A DNA stretch of 64,000 nt from Lachnospiraceae bacterium (GCA_017482485.1 JAFUMV010000048.1:1-64000); one strand, 5' to 3'. Shown: positions 34,515 to 44,408, numbered from the stretch's first letter. Notes: generated by a model not told the origin, from the letters alone. Numbers and translations are program-made.

Positions 34515-36794
34515 ATGCTGAAGCTTGATATACTGGCACAGGAATTTGCGCAGAATCTGGACAGGGATTCCATTTTTAAAATGTGCTGGGAAAAATACTG
34601 CGGCGATGCGAAGGATTACAAGGATGAAAAACTGGAGGAACTGGAGAAAAATTTTGCGGATGCGCTGGCGATCCAGATGGATGCTCCCGACAGGGATTAT
34701 GATCCCTTCGGGGATCTGACGGAAGAAGCCTGCGACCTTGGCTGCCGGTTCGGCCTGCTTTCCTATGTGGAACTACAGCACAGGGAAAAATATTTAAGAC
34801 AGGCCGTGCGGATGCTGAAACTTGTCACCGGTGCCGACAGCTGGGCCAGGGGCTGGAGAGGCAGACAGATTTACGGCGCGGACTTAAGCACCGGCAGCCT
34901 GAGCGCAAAAACGGCGATTATTTTCGCCATGTGTGAATCGGTGATGGGACAGGAGGAAAAGAAAAAAATTGCAGAGGACATTATCCGGGTGGGAATAGAG
35001 CCTTGTGTGAATGGCTGGCTGGATCCGGTCAAGCATGAGCATGCGTTAGATTCCATGGGGCATAACTGGTGGATGGTAATCATATGTGGTGCAGGTGTTG
35101 CCGCATGGGCGCTTAAGGAGCTGGATGACCGGTGTCAGGGATATTTTGATCTGATCGTGGAAGGGATGCGGGAATGGTTCCGGTATCCCGGCAATGTGCT
35201 GCAGAATAAAAAGCCCTCTTTTTTATCATCGGGAGACTATATTGAATTTATTGGCTATCTGACCTATGGTCTGAGCACCTACAGCATGATGGAAACTTTT
35301 TACCGCCTGGAAACCGGAAAAGGGGATCTGTTTGAAGCGGAGTATCTCAGGGGCTTTCCCGATGTGTACCGGGCGTTTATGTACTTTACGAAGGACGGCC
35401 TGAGAATGGCAAATTTCGGTGATTCCCTTCCGTTTGTGACGGAACATCAGCACGTGCTTTATTATCTGGCGGAACGATTGGAACGGGGGGACATGCTGCA
35501 GTGGCATGAGCAGATGACTTACGGTCCGAACCAATATGAAGATATGCTGTTTTACATGATCGGTAAAAAAGCAAAAGTGCCCAGACAGGATCCGGCCCCC
35601 ACATTCGCCGTATATCCTGACAGCGGCTATGCTGTGGTTCGAACCGGATATGGGAAGAATGACCGCTTTTTTGCGATCAAAACCGGGGAGAGCTGGAACC
35701 ATAACCATGAAGACGCGGGAACCTTCATCCTGGGAGACGGGGGACATGCGGTCATAGTGGACAGCGGCTGTTGTGAATACAGCAGAGCAGCTTATCAAGA
35801 CTATTATGTGTGTCCCTGGGCTCATAACGTGATTCTGGTGAATCAAAAGGGCGTCAGCAATGAAAATCTATATGCGGGAACGAAATTTCACGGAACGATT
35901 CCGGACAGCTTCAATGCAGAAGAAAGCGGATTTCAGTATCTTCTGGCTGACTGCACAGGACCTTATGCCGATTCCTGTTACAGATTGTACCGGCACGTGG
36001 TTTTGCTAAAGGACTGGACGGTTCTGATTGATGACATCGAAACCTGGCAGGATGCTGAGATCAGCCAGCTTCTGCATATTCAGGGCACGCCGGAAATGTG
36101 CGGAAATGCGGTTATGATCAGGGACGATGAAGCGGAAACGCTTCTGTATCACATGTATCCCAGTGAAAAATCCTGTTCCGTTCATGAAGGGCTGCGTGAC
36201 CATAAAGGGATTGGAAAATGGGGGGCAGCGGATCCCGACAGAAAAAAGCTGCTGGCGCAGGACCCGCCAAAGGGAAAGGTGTTGCAGTGTAAATTTGCCA
36301 CGAAGGAAAGAAGTGCGGCATTTTATACAAAGGACAACAGGGCAAAACAGATCATATTAGTCGGCAGAACCGGATACAAACCCGAGATTGAGCCCAGGCT
36401 TTTTGTCGGCGAAGATTATCTGGAACTGATTCTGGAAAATGAACAGACTGAAAAAGTGCTGTTTAATTTGCATGCTGACGGTCGGGATATGCATGTGAAT
36501 ACCTGGCTGATCACAGAAGAACTGTATACGGATGCGTCAATCGTGTACCGAAGAGAAAGCTCCGGTCATAAGCTGGAATGCGCAGCAATGGTGAACGGAA
36601 GTTTACTGAAGGTTTCAGAAAATCCGGTGTTTGGTTCCATGGTGAAGCTGGATGCGCTGACAGATGCCAAAAGCAACAAAATAATTTTCCGAACGAGCAT
36701 GGACTGCCTGGTATCTGTCTGGCAGGAAGACGGAAGAAAATCGCTGCATGTGAAAAAAGGGGTTCAGGAGGAAAGCTGTTATGTCGTTGGATAG
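34515..36794 (+). CDS. Heparinase II/III family lyase-like protein
   Basis: A 759-residue protein with an N-terminal alpha/alpha toroid and the heparinase II/III core SWNHNHEDAGTFIL near residue 400, followed by a beta-sandwich. Such enzymes cleave uronic-acid-containing polysaccharides or oligosaccharides by elimination. No signal peptide is seen, so it probably acts on imported oligosaccharide in the cytoplasm. The ATG at 34515 follows GGGAGG. Its 3' end overlaps the start of a collapsed GH88 gene by 14 bases, which points to a lyase plus unsaturated-uronyl hydrolase pair in the ancestor. Exact substrate is unknown. Confidence 0.85.
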   Translation: MLKLDILAQEFAQNLDRDSIFKMCWEKYCGDAKDYKDEKLEELEKNFADALAIQMDAPDRDYDPFGDLTEEACDLGCRFGLLSYVELQHREKYLRQAVRMLKLVTGADSWARGWRGRQIYGADLSTGSLSAKTAIIFAMCESVMGQEEKKKIAEDIIRVGIEPCVNGWLDPVKHEHALDSMGHNWWMVIICGAGVAAWALKELDDRCQGYFDLIVEGMREWFRYPGNVLQNKKPSFLSSGDYIEFIGYLTYGLSTYSMMETFYRLETGKGDLFEAEYLRGFPDVYRAFMYFTKDGLRMANFGDSLPFVTEHQHVLYYLAERLERGDMLQWHEQMTYGPNQYEDMLFYMIGKKAKVPRQDPAPTFAVYPDSGYAVVRTGYGKNDRFFAIKTGESWNHNHEDAGTFILGDGGHAVIVDSGCCEYSRAAYQDYYVCPWAHNVILVNQKGVSNENLYAGTKFHGTIPDSFNAEESGFQYLLADCTGPYADSCYRLYRHVVLLKDWTVLIDDIETWQDAEISQLLHIQGTPEMCGNAVMIRDDEAETLLYHMYPSEKSCSVHEGLRDHKGIGKWGAADPDRKKLLAQDPPKGKVLQCKFATKERSAAFYTKDNRAKQIILVGRTGYKPEIEPRLFVGEDYLELILENEQTEKVLFNLHADGRDMHVNTWLITEELYTDASIVYRRESSGHKLECAAMVNGSLLKVSENPVFGSMVKLDALTDAKSNKIIFRTSMDCLVSVWQEDGRKSLHVKKGVQEESCYVVG

Positions 36795-37099
36795 AGAACT
36801 ACTTCACAGACGATATTCCCGATATCCGGGATACTTCCGCAGCCTCTATTTTGGCCTGCGGCCTGCTGGAGCTTTCAAAACATGTGGAGCAAAAGCGGGA
36901 ATATTATGAGGAAACGGCGGCTTCCATTGTCCGCAGTCTGTATTTAAACTATTTTCTGCAGGATCCGGATCATGCGGGCATTTTAAAAGAGAGCCTGTAT
37001 CACAGGGAGATCGGAAGCTGCTGCACAGTTTTTGGGGATTATTTTTATGTGGAGGCGATCCCGCGACTTTTGAAAGATGACTGGCTTAGATACTGGTAA
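36781..37099 (+). pseudogene. Remnant of GH88/GH105 unsaturated glucuronyl hydrolase
   Basis: A good ribosome binding site (CAGGAGG) and ATG at 36781 open a short frame that is abandoned. From about 36785 another frame, ending at the stop 37097-37099, encodes the C-terminal end of a GH88-type hydrolase: IENYFTDDIPDIRDTSAAS, then ACGLLELSKH and FGDYFYVEAIPRLL. About 100 residues remain of a protein usually about 370 long. The start and the C-terminal part are in different frames, which is explained by one internal deletion near 36785-36800. The enzyme would have removed the unsaturated uronic acid produced by the adjacent lyase. Confidence 0.8.
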
Positions 37100-37200
37100 A
37101 ATGGTATGATAAAGGTAAATGTTCCGGGCGCTACGTTGACAGAGCGCGAAAACAGTTACAAAAAGGAGCCGGAAAATATCGGGAGGGAGAAAGAGAGCAC

Positions 37201-39510
37201 ATGAAGAACCGCAAAATGGGAATCCGTTATTTCGCCACGTATCTGACGGCCTTTCTGATCGCTTTTATGAGCAGTATTCTCATGTATCATACAGTGGCAA
37301 ACAATCTGAAAAATGATGTGATTATTCAGTTTGAAAGCAGGCAAAAAGAAGGCAATGCGCAGATGGAGGCAATGCTTTCCAGAATGGGCATGGCGGATAT
37401 CGCACTGGAACAGAGCGCGGATTTTACATCTGTTGTCAATAAGACACAGGAATATTTGAACAGCGAGGTGACACGTTTAAAACAATCCTATAAAACGCTC
37501 TATACCATCGGAAGTGTATCCGACTTCACCTATGCCTTTGTTCTCATGAACAGGAATAATGCCTATATTTCCACCAGCCAGGTGAGCTTGAATTTTGATG
37601 ACAGCTACTATGGAACTTTTCTGTACATGGAGCGGGAAGGATTTGAGTTGAGCACCGCAGAGAATGTGCGGGAGGCCTTGTTTGCTTCCTACCAGAACGG
37701 GCAGCTTTATTTTCCGCTTGACAGCCTTACTTATACGGCTGACGGGAAAACGAAGGCGCTGAAAAATCCGGTGCTTTATCTTGTGAGTTCCGGCGCGGTT
37801 TATCTGAACCCGGATTATTTGTTCTGTTTCGTGATTGACAGGGACACAATGCTTCATCATTATCTGTACTCCAGCGGCTACGGAGATGTTTTTTTGCGGA
37901 TTGAAGATTCCATGGGAACCGGGCTTTTAGAATACGGAAATGTTCCGGAGGTCGTGACAGAAGGCGATAAAAAGAGCATGCAGAGAGAAGGCTATCATGT
38001 CCTGGTGAATGAAAATCATGAAATTGGATGGAAAATTACAACAGGAATTTCCATGTCGGGAATTCGGGAAATGATGCGGCCTGCTTATAATCTTTTGATG
38101 GTCTATATGGGGTTTGGAATTGCGGCGGTTGTGGGACTGACTCTGTTTTTTACCCTGAGGAGCACGAGAGGATTTCAGAAAGTGTATCGCATTTTTCCGG
38201 AGGAAAGCGAACCTTTGGGCGAGGAATATGAATCCCAGGAAACGGGGTACATAGAGAGTGTGGCACAAATGAATGAGTTCAGCATTCTGGCCGATAAGGT
38301 GGACAGGCTGAAGCGTTCAGGAGACTACTATCGGCTGCGGGCAGAAGAACTGAGACGGCGAAATGATGCGATTCGTCTGGAACAGCTTCTGACAGCCGGA
38401 TTTTCTCTGGAAGAGGAGCGGGAATTTATTGACAGAATTTTTGAACGTGTGCCGGAGTTTTACTGCATTGCGGTGCTTCGTGTTTTGCAGCAGGAAAAAG
38501 GGACTTATGAAGAGCTGATTCTCGACTTAAAGCAGCAAATGGGAGAGACTTTTGAAGCACAAATCATCAACGTGCACAGAGGAATTTCGGATGAATTATT
38601 TCTCTTTGAGCTTTTGCCGCAGCAACAGCCCAATACAGGCGGCCCCAGGGATCTTTTCAAGTGCGTTCTTCCGGACATTACGGAGCGGTATGAAGCGGTT
38701 CTGCATGTGGGCTTAAGCTCTGTGGGCAGCGATCTGGCCAACACCGGGCGTTGTTGCCGGCAGGCGGATCAGATAGTGCAGGCGCAGTATCTGTATGAAA
38801 ATGAAAACCGGGTGGAAGTTTATGATGTGCATGCCACGGCTTCCGGTGAGAATCTGGTGAGCATTGATTTTTTGCAGCGTTTTTATTCCATGCTTTTGTT
38901 TGGACAGCGGGATAAGGCGCAGGAAGAAATTCACAGGCTGCAGTATTCTTTCCGGAAAATGCCTTTTTTCTATGAAGTGCAGAAAGAGCAGATTTACTAT
39001 TCCATGAAAAATGTATTCTACTCATCCGGGCTGCAGTTTCGGCGATGGAACGAGGATGGAATCGATATGGTTCTGCCGCCGTTTTCCGGATCCATGAATT
39101 ATGAGGAAATGTGTGAGGCATTTTTGACGGCTGTGGACGATATGTGTGATTACATCGGAAAAAAGAAAAAGAGCAATAATGAAACTTTGCGTGACAACAT
39201 CATTGAGTACATGAATCAAAATTACTCGGACAGCGCGATGTCCGCCTGTACTGTCAGCAGCGAAATGGGAATTTCCGAGAAATATCTTTATCAGTTCATA
39301 CGGGAACAGACGGGAAAAACCTTCATTGAATATCTGATGGATATTCGAATCGCGAAGGCAAAGGAATATTTGACGAACACGGATTACAGCAATGAAAAAA
39401 TCGCGGAACTGACAGGTTTTGCGTCACACAATACTTTTTACCGGAACTTTCAGAAGGCAACCGGTGTAACGCCGAAAAAATACAGAGAGTCGGATCGGGG
39501 CAAAGATTGA
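37201..39510 (+). CDS. Membrane-bound AraC-family regulator
   Basis: A 769-residue protein. A first membrane segment (residues about 12-32), an extracellular sensor domain of about 260 residues and a second membrane segment (about 295-320, MVYMGFGIAAVVGLTLFF) are followed by a cytoplasmic linker and a C-terminal AraC double helix-turn-helix (MGISEKYLYQFIREQTGKTF; FASHNTFYRNFQKATGVTPKKYR). This architecture is common beside LplABC-type sugar importers, which it regulates after sensing extracellular sugar. GGGAGGGAG precedes the ATG. It probably controls the operon at 30776-36794. Confidence 0.88.
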   Translation: MKNRKMGIRYFATYLTAFLIAFMSSILMYHTVANNLKNDVIIQFESRQKEGNAQMEAMLSRMGMADIALEQSADFTSVVNKTQEYLNSEVTRLKQSYKTLYTIGSVSDFTYAFVLMNRNNAYISTSQVSLNFDDSYYGTFLYMEREGFELSTAENVREALFASYQNGQLYFPLDSLTYTADGKTKALKNPVLYLVSSGAVYLNPDYLFCFVIDRDTMLHHYLYSSGYGDVFLRIEDSMGTGLLEYGNVPEVVTEGDKKSMQREGYHVLVNENHEIGWKITTGISMSGIREMMRPAYNLLMVYMGFGIAAVVGLTLFFTLRSTRGFQKVYRIFPEESEPLGEEYESQETGYIESVAQMNEFSILADKVDRLKRSGDYYRLRAEELRRRNDAIRLEQLLTAGFSLEEEREFIDRIFERVPEFYCIAVLRVLQQEKGTYEELILDLKQQMGETFEAQIINVHRGISDELFLFELLPQQQPNTGGPRDLFKCVLPDITERYEAVLHVGLSSVGSDLANTGRCCRQADQIVQAQYLYENENRVEVYDVHATASGENLVSIDFLQRFYSMLLFGQRDKAQEEIHRLQYSFRKMPFFYEVQKEQIYYSMKNVFYSSGLQFRRWNEDGIDMVLPPFSGSMNYEEMCEAFLTAVDDMCDYIGKKKKSNNETLRDNIIEYMNQNYSDSAMSACTVSSEMGISEKYLYQFIREQTGKTFIEYLMDIRIAKAKEYLTNTDYSNEKIAELTGFASHNTFYRNFQKATGVTPKKYRESDRGKD

Positions 39511-39540
39511 AGGTTCGAAAGAAAGGTCAGAGCGATGATC

Positions 39541-39755
39541 TTTGGGATCTGCCTTATTTTGACTGTCGGTTGGAACGGCTCAAATGTCCGCCCGAGGAGA
39601 TCACTTCGATTTCAGACTGGGATAAAAGCACAACGATTTCGATGTTGTTGGTCACCACGGTGATATCGTTTTTTTCAAAAGTTCATAAGCGACAAAAAGG
39701 AACTGGGGGGCTGGTTCAGAAAAACGATGCTGCCGTCTTTAATCAGGGGCTGTTG
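39541..39755 (-). pseudogene. DeoR-family regulator fragment, frameshifted
   Basis: Read on the minus strand from 39755, one frame gives LQQPLIKDGSIVFLNQPPSS and stops. The next frame continues with FEKNDITVVTNNIEIVVLLS, then EIEVISSGGHLSRSN, and stops. These two pieces line up with the sensor domain of DeoR/GlpR-type repressors (IKDG-x-VFL, then ITVVTN-xx-IA, then VISTGG). The helix-turn-helix part is missing and the fragment ends at the palindrome at 39749-39791. It is a decayed gene piece. Confidence 0.65.
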
Positions 39756-39791
39756 CAGAATAGCTGATTTTCTCAACTATTCTGCAACAGC
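39749..39791. repeat. Perfect 15-bp inverted repeat
   Basis: GCTGTTGCAGAATAG (39749-39763) and CTATTCTGCAACAGC (39777-39791) flank a 13-base loop. No T run follows, so a terminator is unlikely. One arm is continuous with the DeoR fragment, as if the arm had been copied inverted at the break. The rest of 39511-39848 holds no intact gene. Confidence 0.7.
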
Positions 39792-39848
39792 TCTTTCCAT
39801 AGGAAGACCCGCCTTTTAATACAGAGCGTCCGGCGAACGCAGTTTTTT

Positions 39849-41591
39849 TCAGATATTCTCTGTCTGTGTCTGCTGCGCAATCTGCATTCTATAATAAATC
39901 CCCTTATTTTTCATCAGTTTCTCATGATTGCCGTGCTCAACGATTTCCCCTTCGGAAATGACGAGAATCAGATCCGCATTGCGGATGGTGGAAAGGCGGT
40001 GGGCAATTGCCACAATGGTGCGCTTTCCGGCAATCTGGCTGATGGCTTTCTGAATCTGGCGTTCGGTCTCCACATCTACGGAAGCGGTGGCTTCATCCAA
40101 AACGATGATGGGAGACTGGCGCAGGATAGCCCGGGCGATGGCAACCCGTTGTTTCTGACCGCCGGAGAGGCGCAGACCGCGTTCACCGACTTTGGTTTTA
40201 TACTGCTCGGGCATGTGCAGAATGTCCTCGTGGATGTTGGCCGCTTTTGCGGCTTCCACGATTTCCCCCAGGGAGGCATCGGGCTTTGCATAGCCGATGT
40301 TTTCTGCAATTGTACCGTTGAACAGGAAAGTGTCCTGCAAAACGGGAGAGATATTGTGACGCAGACTTTCCAGTGTCAGGCCTTTGATGTCCTTGCCATC
40401 GATGAGGATTTTTCCTTCGATGGGATCGTAAAAGCGGGAGATCAGCTGGGTCATGGTGGTTTTTCCGACGCCGGTAGGACCCACCAGCGCTACCATCATG
40501 CCAGGCTTACAGGAAAAGGAAATGTTTTTCAGCACCGGAATCTGATTGCTGTAATGGAAGCTGACGTTTTCAAAAGTGATGGAGCCTTCTGCACGGCCCA
40601 AATCCTGTGCGTTCTCTGCGTCCTGGATGGCGGAAGGGGTGTCAAGAATCAGCGTGACACGTTCCGCACCGGCAAGGGATTGCTGCAGATTTTCCAGCAG
40701 GTTCGCAAGTCCGGATATGGGCGTATAAAAAAGGGAAAGATACAGCATGAAAGCAACAATATCCGCCACGGAAAGCTGCCCTTTATATGCAAGATAGCCG
40801 CCAAAAAATACCACGAGCACGGTGCCGATGGAAGAGAGAAATTCCACGCTTGGATGGAAGATTCCGCTTGCCTTCAGGGCCCGCAGCATGGCACGAACCT
40901 GCTCAAAGTTCTTTTCGCGGATCTGTTCGCTTTCATAAGCTTCCTGTCCAAAGGACTGAATTTCATGCAGGCCGGAGAGACTGTCCTGCAGCTTGGCATT
41001 CAGCTCGCCCATACATTTCTGGGACGCTTTGAAAAAGGGACGCACTTTTTTGGAAAAAACCACTCCGGAAAACAAAATCAGAGGAATAGGGAAACAGGTG
41101 ATCAGAGCCAGTTTCCAGTTGATGGATAGCAAAATGACCAAAACACCCAGAAACGTCACGACATTGGTGATCATTTCCGGAATCATATGCGCGTATAACA
41201 GTTCGAAATCTCTGGTGTCATTGACAATGCGGCTCATCAGATCGCCGGTCTGCTTATCATGAAAAAATCCCAGATCCAGACTCTGGAGCTTATCGTATAA
41301 TCTGCTTCGCAGGTCCCCCACCAGATACCAGGCTGCTTTGTGTGCAAGATAATTGCTTAAAAAGCGGAAAACAATGCGCAGCAGATAAAGGATAAGAAGA
41401 ATCAATGCCAGACGGGTGATGGCCAAGAACGACGTGTCTTCCATACCATCTTCTACAATGCCGGTCATGGCGGATAATACCTTGGGCGCTGCCAGATTGA
41501 CTCCGGTCAGGCAGAGGGTCGAGAGAATGGCGAATATGTACAGCCCTTTATATCGGGCAGCTTCTCTGGTTAGTTTCCATAGCATTTTCAT
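39849..41591 (-). CDS. ABC exporter, fused membrane and ATPase domains
   Basis: A 580-residue half-transporter. Six membrane segments lie in the first about 320 residues. The nucleotide-binding domain has Walker A GPTGVGKTT, the signature LSGGQKQRVAIARA and Walker B IIVLDEATASVD. It would act as a dimer exporting drugs, lipids or peptides. I choose the ATG at 41591 (AAGGAG twelve bases upstream) because the GTG at 41603 directly abuts that site. No partner half-transporter is next to it, so a homodimer is likely. Confidence 0.9.
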   Translation of the reverse strand: MKMLWKLTREAARYKGLYIFAILSTLCLTGVNLAAPKVLSAMTGIVEDGMEDTSFLAITRLALILLILYLLRIVFRFLSNYLAHKAAWYLVGDLRSRLYDKLQSLDLGFFHDKQTGDLMSRIVNDTRDFELLYAHMIPEMITNVVTFLGVLVILLSINWKLALITCFPIPLILFSGVVFSKKVRPFFKASQKCMGELNAKLQDSLSGLHEIQSFGQEAYESEQIREKNFEQVRAMLRALKASGIFHPSVEFLSSIGTVLVVFFGGYLAYKGQLSVADIVAFMLYLSLFYTPISGLANLLENLQQSLAGAERVTLILDTPSAIQDAENAQDLGRAEGSITFENVSFHYSNQIPVLKNISFSCKPGMMVALVGPTGVGKTTMTQLISRFYDPIEGKILIDGKDIKGLTLESLRHNISPVLQDTFLFNGTIAENIGYAKPDASLGEIVEAAKAANIHEDILHMPEQYKTKVGERGLRLSGGQKQRVAIARAILRQSPIIVLDEATASVDVETERQIQKAISQIAGKRTIVAIAHRLSTIRNADLILVISEGEIVEHGNHEKLMKNKGIYYRMQIAQQTQTENI

Positions 41592-41729
41592 GTTGTCAGG
41601 CACTCCTTTTCTGGTTGTATGAATTGCTGTAACCGTGAAAAATCAAACAGTTGTGTATTACTTTCAGTATACAGGTGAAAAATAGTTGTGAAAATGGATT
41701 TTCTTGTTTCCGGTACGGCTTTTTTTGTA

Positions 41730-41758
41730 TTGACGGCCGGTGTTTTTGATAATACTAT
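41730..41758 (+). promoter_or_regulatory. Promoter of the D,D-carboxypeptidase gene
   Basis: TTGACG (41730-41735) and TACTAT (41753-41758) are 17 bases apart, about 99 bases before the ATG. Confidence 0.65.
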
Positions 41759-41856
41759 ATAAAATGGTATATTTTTCAAAAGGGTAACAGTTTCCCATGC
41801 CCATCTTGTATGGCATTTTAGAAATGGCGAAGCTGTTGCGCAATAAGAGGTGTGAA

Positions 41857-43110
41857 ATGGAAGATCAGTTAATTGATATAGAGGAACAACAGCGCAGAGA
41901 ACGGAAGGCGAAGCGGATTGCCGAAATGAAACGGGAGAAAGAAAGGCAGCAGCGTTTCCGTAAAAATCTGAAAAAATATATTGGTGCAGCTGCAGCTGTG
42001 CTGGTTGTGGTAACCGGTCTGGTGATCGGAATCGTCTTTGCGGTTGGAAAAGACAGTGAAAAGACCTCCAGAGAGACACTGGTGGCGGAAGCGGAAATGA
42101 CAGACGGCAGCAAGGCTTTGGCAGGCGAAGCTTCAGAATTGGATCATGCAGAAGCTTCGGATTCCGAAACCGCAGATATAACAGAGAATAACGAAGACAT
42201 GGATTCCCAGGAAGCTTTTACAGAGGCAATGGGGGCCGGAGAAAAGGTGCAGCAGGATGTCGCCAAAGATGAAAATGAAATGGCGGAGGCTGTGCCGACG
42301 TTGTTTTCAGCAGAAACCACGGAAAATACTGTTACAGTGGTGGACGAGAATGTGATCAGTTCCTATGTGGTTTTAATTGATGTGGACACAAAGGAGATCA
42401 TTGCGCAGAAGGATGCCAAAGAGATTATCAGTCCGGCATCCATGACAAAGATTCTTACCCTGCTGGTGGCTGCAGAGCATGTGACCGATCTGGAGGATAC
42501 TTTTACCATTACCAGAGAAATTACGGACTATTCCTATTCCAATGACTGCAGTGCGGTGGGCTTTGATGATGGAGAGATCGTGACCGTGAAAGATTTGCTC
42601 TACGGAACCATTCTGCCTTCCGGGGCGGATGCAGCAGCAGGACTTGCCATGTATGTGTCAGGATCTCTGGAAGGATTTGTGGATCTGATGAATGAAAAGC
42701 TCAAAGAGCTGGGCATTTCCGATACGGCACATTTTACCAACTGCGTAGGACTTTATGACGAAGACCATTATTGCAGTGTATATGATATGGCGGTGATTCT
42801 GGAGGCGGCCATTGAGAATGATCTGTGCAAAGAGGTTCTGTCAGCTCATACTTACACAACAACACCTACCGTGCAGCATCCGGAAGGCATCACGATTTCC
42901 AACTGGTTTCTGCGCCGGATTGAGGACAAGGAGACACCGGGAGAGGTGCTGTGCGCAAAGACCGGATTTGTGAATCAGTCCGGAAACTGTGCGGCAAGCT
43001 ATGAGGAGACACTGGACGGCGGCCGATATATTTGTGTGACCGCAAATTCCCACAGCTCCTGGCGCTGCATTTATGACCATGTGGAAATTTACAATAAGTA
43101 CACGGAGTGA
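41857..43110 (+). CDS. D-alanyl-D-alanine carboxypeptidase (serine type)
   Basis: A 417-residue protein. A charged cytoplasmic N terminus, one membrane anchor (residues about 44-68) and an acidic linker of about 100 residues lead to the catalytic domain. Motifs are S195-M-T-K198 (SPASMTKIL), LPSGADAAAGLA in the SxN position and K368-T-G. It trims the terminal D-alanine from peptidoglycan stem peptides outside the membrane. The SxN motif has alanine in place of asparagine, a change I would not rate as disabling without comparison. The ATG at 41857 follows AGAGGTG. Confidence 0.87.
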   Translation: MEDQLIDIEEQQRRERKAKRIAEMKREKERQQRFRKNLKKYIGAAAAVLVVVTGLVIGIVFAVGKDSEKTSRETLVAEAEMTDGSKALAGEASELDHAEASDSETADITENNEDMDSQEAFTEAMGAGEKVQQDVAKDENEMAEAVPTLFSAETTENTVTVVDENVISSYVVLIDVDTKEIIAQKDAKEIISPASMTKILTLLVAAEHVTDLEDTFTITREITDYSYSNDCSAVGFDDGEIVTVKDLLYGTILPSGADAAAGLAMYVSGSLEGFVDLMNEKLKELGISDTAHFTNCVGLYDEDHYCSVYDMAVILEAAIENDLCKEVLSAHTYTTTPTVQHPEGITISNWFLRRIEDKETPGEVLCAKTGFVNQSGNCAASYEETLDGGRYICVTANSHSSWRCIYDHVEIYNKYTE

Positions 43111-43156
43111 TGAGGCGTTTTGGACTGCTGAATAAGAGAGAAAATGAGAAAATAAA

Positions 43157-43185
43157 TTGACCATGCTGCCGAAATATGCCATACT
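43157..43185 (+). promoter_or_regulatory. Possible promoter of the serine hydrolase gene
   Basis: TTGACC (43157-43162) and CATACT (43180-43185) are 17 bases apart, 38 bases before the ATG at 43224. Confidence 0.45.
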
Positions 43186-43223
43186 GAAAATAAAAAACGG
43201 TGTGGTGAAGGAAGGAAAATTCC

Positions 43224-44408
43224 ATGGAGTTATCGAAGCGGCTTTTGAATGTAATAGAACAGGCGATCGAAGAAAATGACGTGGCAGGGATGAATCTACT
43301 GGTGGAGAAGGATGGGCAGGAAATCTGCTACTGCGAAGCCGGCATGGCGGATCGGGAGAAAAACAAACCGATCGAAAGAAATACCATCTTTAGGCTCTAT
43401 TCTCAGAGTAAACCCGTGACGGCAGCGGGCGCCATGATTTTAATGGAGCGCGGAGAACTGGATTTGGGACAGGCTGTATCTGACATTCTGCCGGCTTTTG
43501 CACAGCCCAAATATGTTGAGAACGGTGTGGTTAAGCCCTGTACGCGTCCGCTGCGGGTACATGATCTTTTACAGATGACATCAGGTTTGGCTTATCCGGA
43601 TGCCAATTCTGCAGTGGGAAGAGAGACCGGGATTGTATTTGAAGAAGCGGACCGACGGCTGTATACTGACAATCCCATGACAACAGTGGAAATTGCAAAT
43701 GCGCTTGCAAAATGCCCTCTTTCTTTTGAACCGGGCACCTCCTGGCAGTATGGAACGTCCGCTGATGTGCTGGGCGCAGTGATAGAGACGGTTTCCGGAA
43801 TGAAATTCGGTGATTTTTTACAAAAGGAGCTGTTCGGACCGCTGGAAATGACGGATACTGCATTCTGGGTACCTGCTCAAAAACAGAATCGACTGGCTTC
43901 CGTTTATGAAACGGTGCGGGATGAGAACGGAAAAAAATCACTGATTCGTTATAACGGCAACCATCTTGCGATTCGTAATCAAATGGATCAGCCTCCCGCT
44001 TTTGAAGCGGGCGGCGCAGGCCTTGCTTCGACGCTGGATGATTATAGGAACTTTGCACGAATGCTGCACAACGGCGGGGAATGGAAGGGAATCCGCATTT
44101 TACAGCCGGAAACGGTAAAATATATGACAGGGGGACAGCTGATGCTGCCTCAGCAGGCTTCCTTTGACAACTGGATTGGGCTGTCCGGCTACAGCTATGG
44201 AAATCTGATGCGGGTTTGCAAAATACCCGGTCAGAGCTGTGGAATTGCAAAAGAGGGAGAATACGGCTGGGATGGCTGGCTGGGCTGTTATTTTGCAAAT
44301 TTCCCTGAAGAAAAGCTGACCATACTGTTTGGCATGCAGAAAAAAGATGCCGGAACCTGGAAGCTGACAAGAAAGCTGAGAAATGTGATATTGAGCAGTT
44401 TATTATAA
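43224..44408 (+). CDS. Beta-lactamase-fold serine hydrolase
   Basis: A 394-residue protein without a signal peptide. The S-x-x-K motif is S60-Q-S-K63 (RLYSQSKPVTAAG), and a tyrosine motif follows at WQYGTSADVLG. These fit class C beta-lactamase-related esterases (Pfam Beta-lactamase). A late GWDGWLGCYF probably takes the place of the HxG motif. Because it stays in the cytoplasm, an esterase or peptidase role is more likely than antibiotic resistance. A terminator follows at 44466. Confidence 0.85.
   Translation: MELSKRLLNVIEQAIEENDVAGMNLLVEKDGQEICYCEAGMADREKNKPIERNTIFRLYSQSKPVTAAGAMILMERGELDLGQAVSDILPAFAQPKYVENGVVKPCTRPLRVHDLLQMTSGLAYPDANSAVGRETGIVFEEADRRLYTDNPMTTVEIANALAKCPLSFEPGTSWQYGTSADVLGAVIETVSGMKFGDFLQKELFGPLEMTDTAFWVPAQKQNRLASVYETVRDENGKKSLIRYNGNHLAIRNQMDQPPAFEAGGAGLASTLDDYRNFARMLHNGGEWKGIRILQPETVKYMTGGQLMLPQQASFDNWIGLSGYSYGNLMRVCKIPGQSCGIAKEGEYGWDGWLGCYFANFPEEKLTILFGMQKKDAGTWKLTRKLRNVILSSLL

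Noticed and set aside
36578..37099. 173-codon frame that would contain the GH88 C terminus as an intact gene
   Set aside because: Its first 70 codons are the out-of-frame shadow of the heparinase-like gene; only the last about 100 codons are GH88-like, so it is a remnant.
39507..39767. 86-codon plus-strand frame after the membrane AraC gene
   Set aside because: No start signal or domain; the minus strand shows DeoR-family fragments, so this frame is a shadow of a decayed gene.
39749..39791. Insertion-sequence end or rho-independent terminator
   Set aside because: The palindrome is perfect but has no T run, no transposase nearby and no second copy in the window, so neither label is supported.
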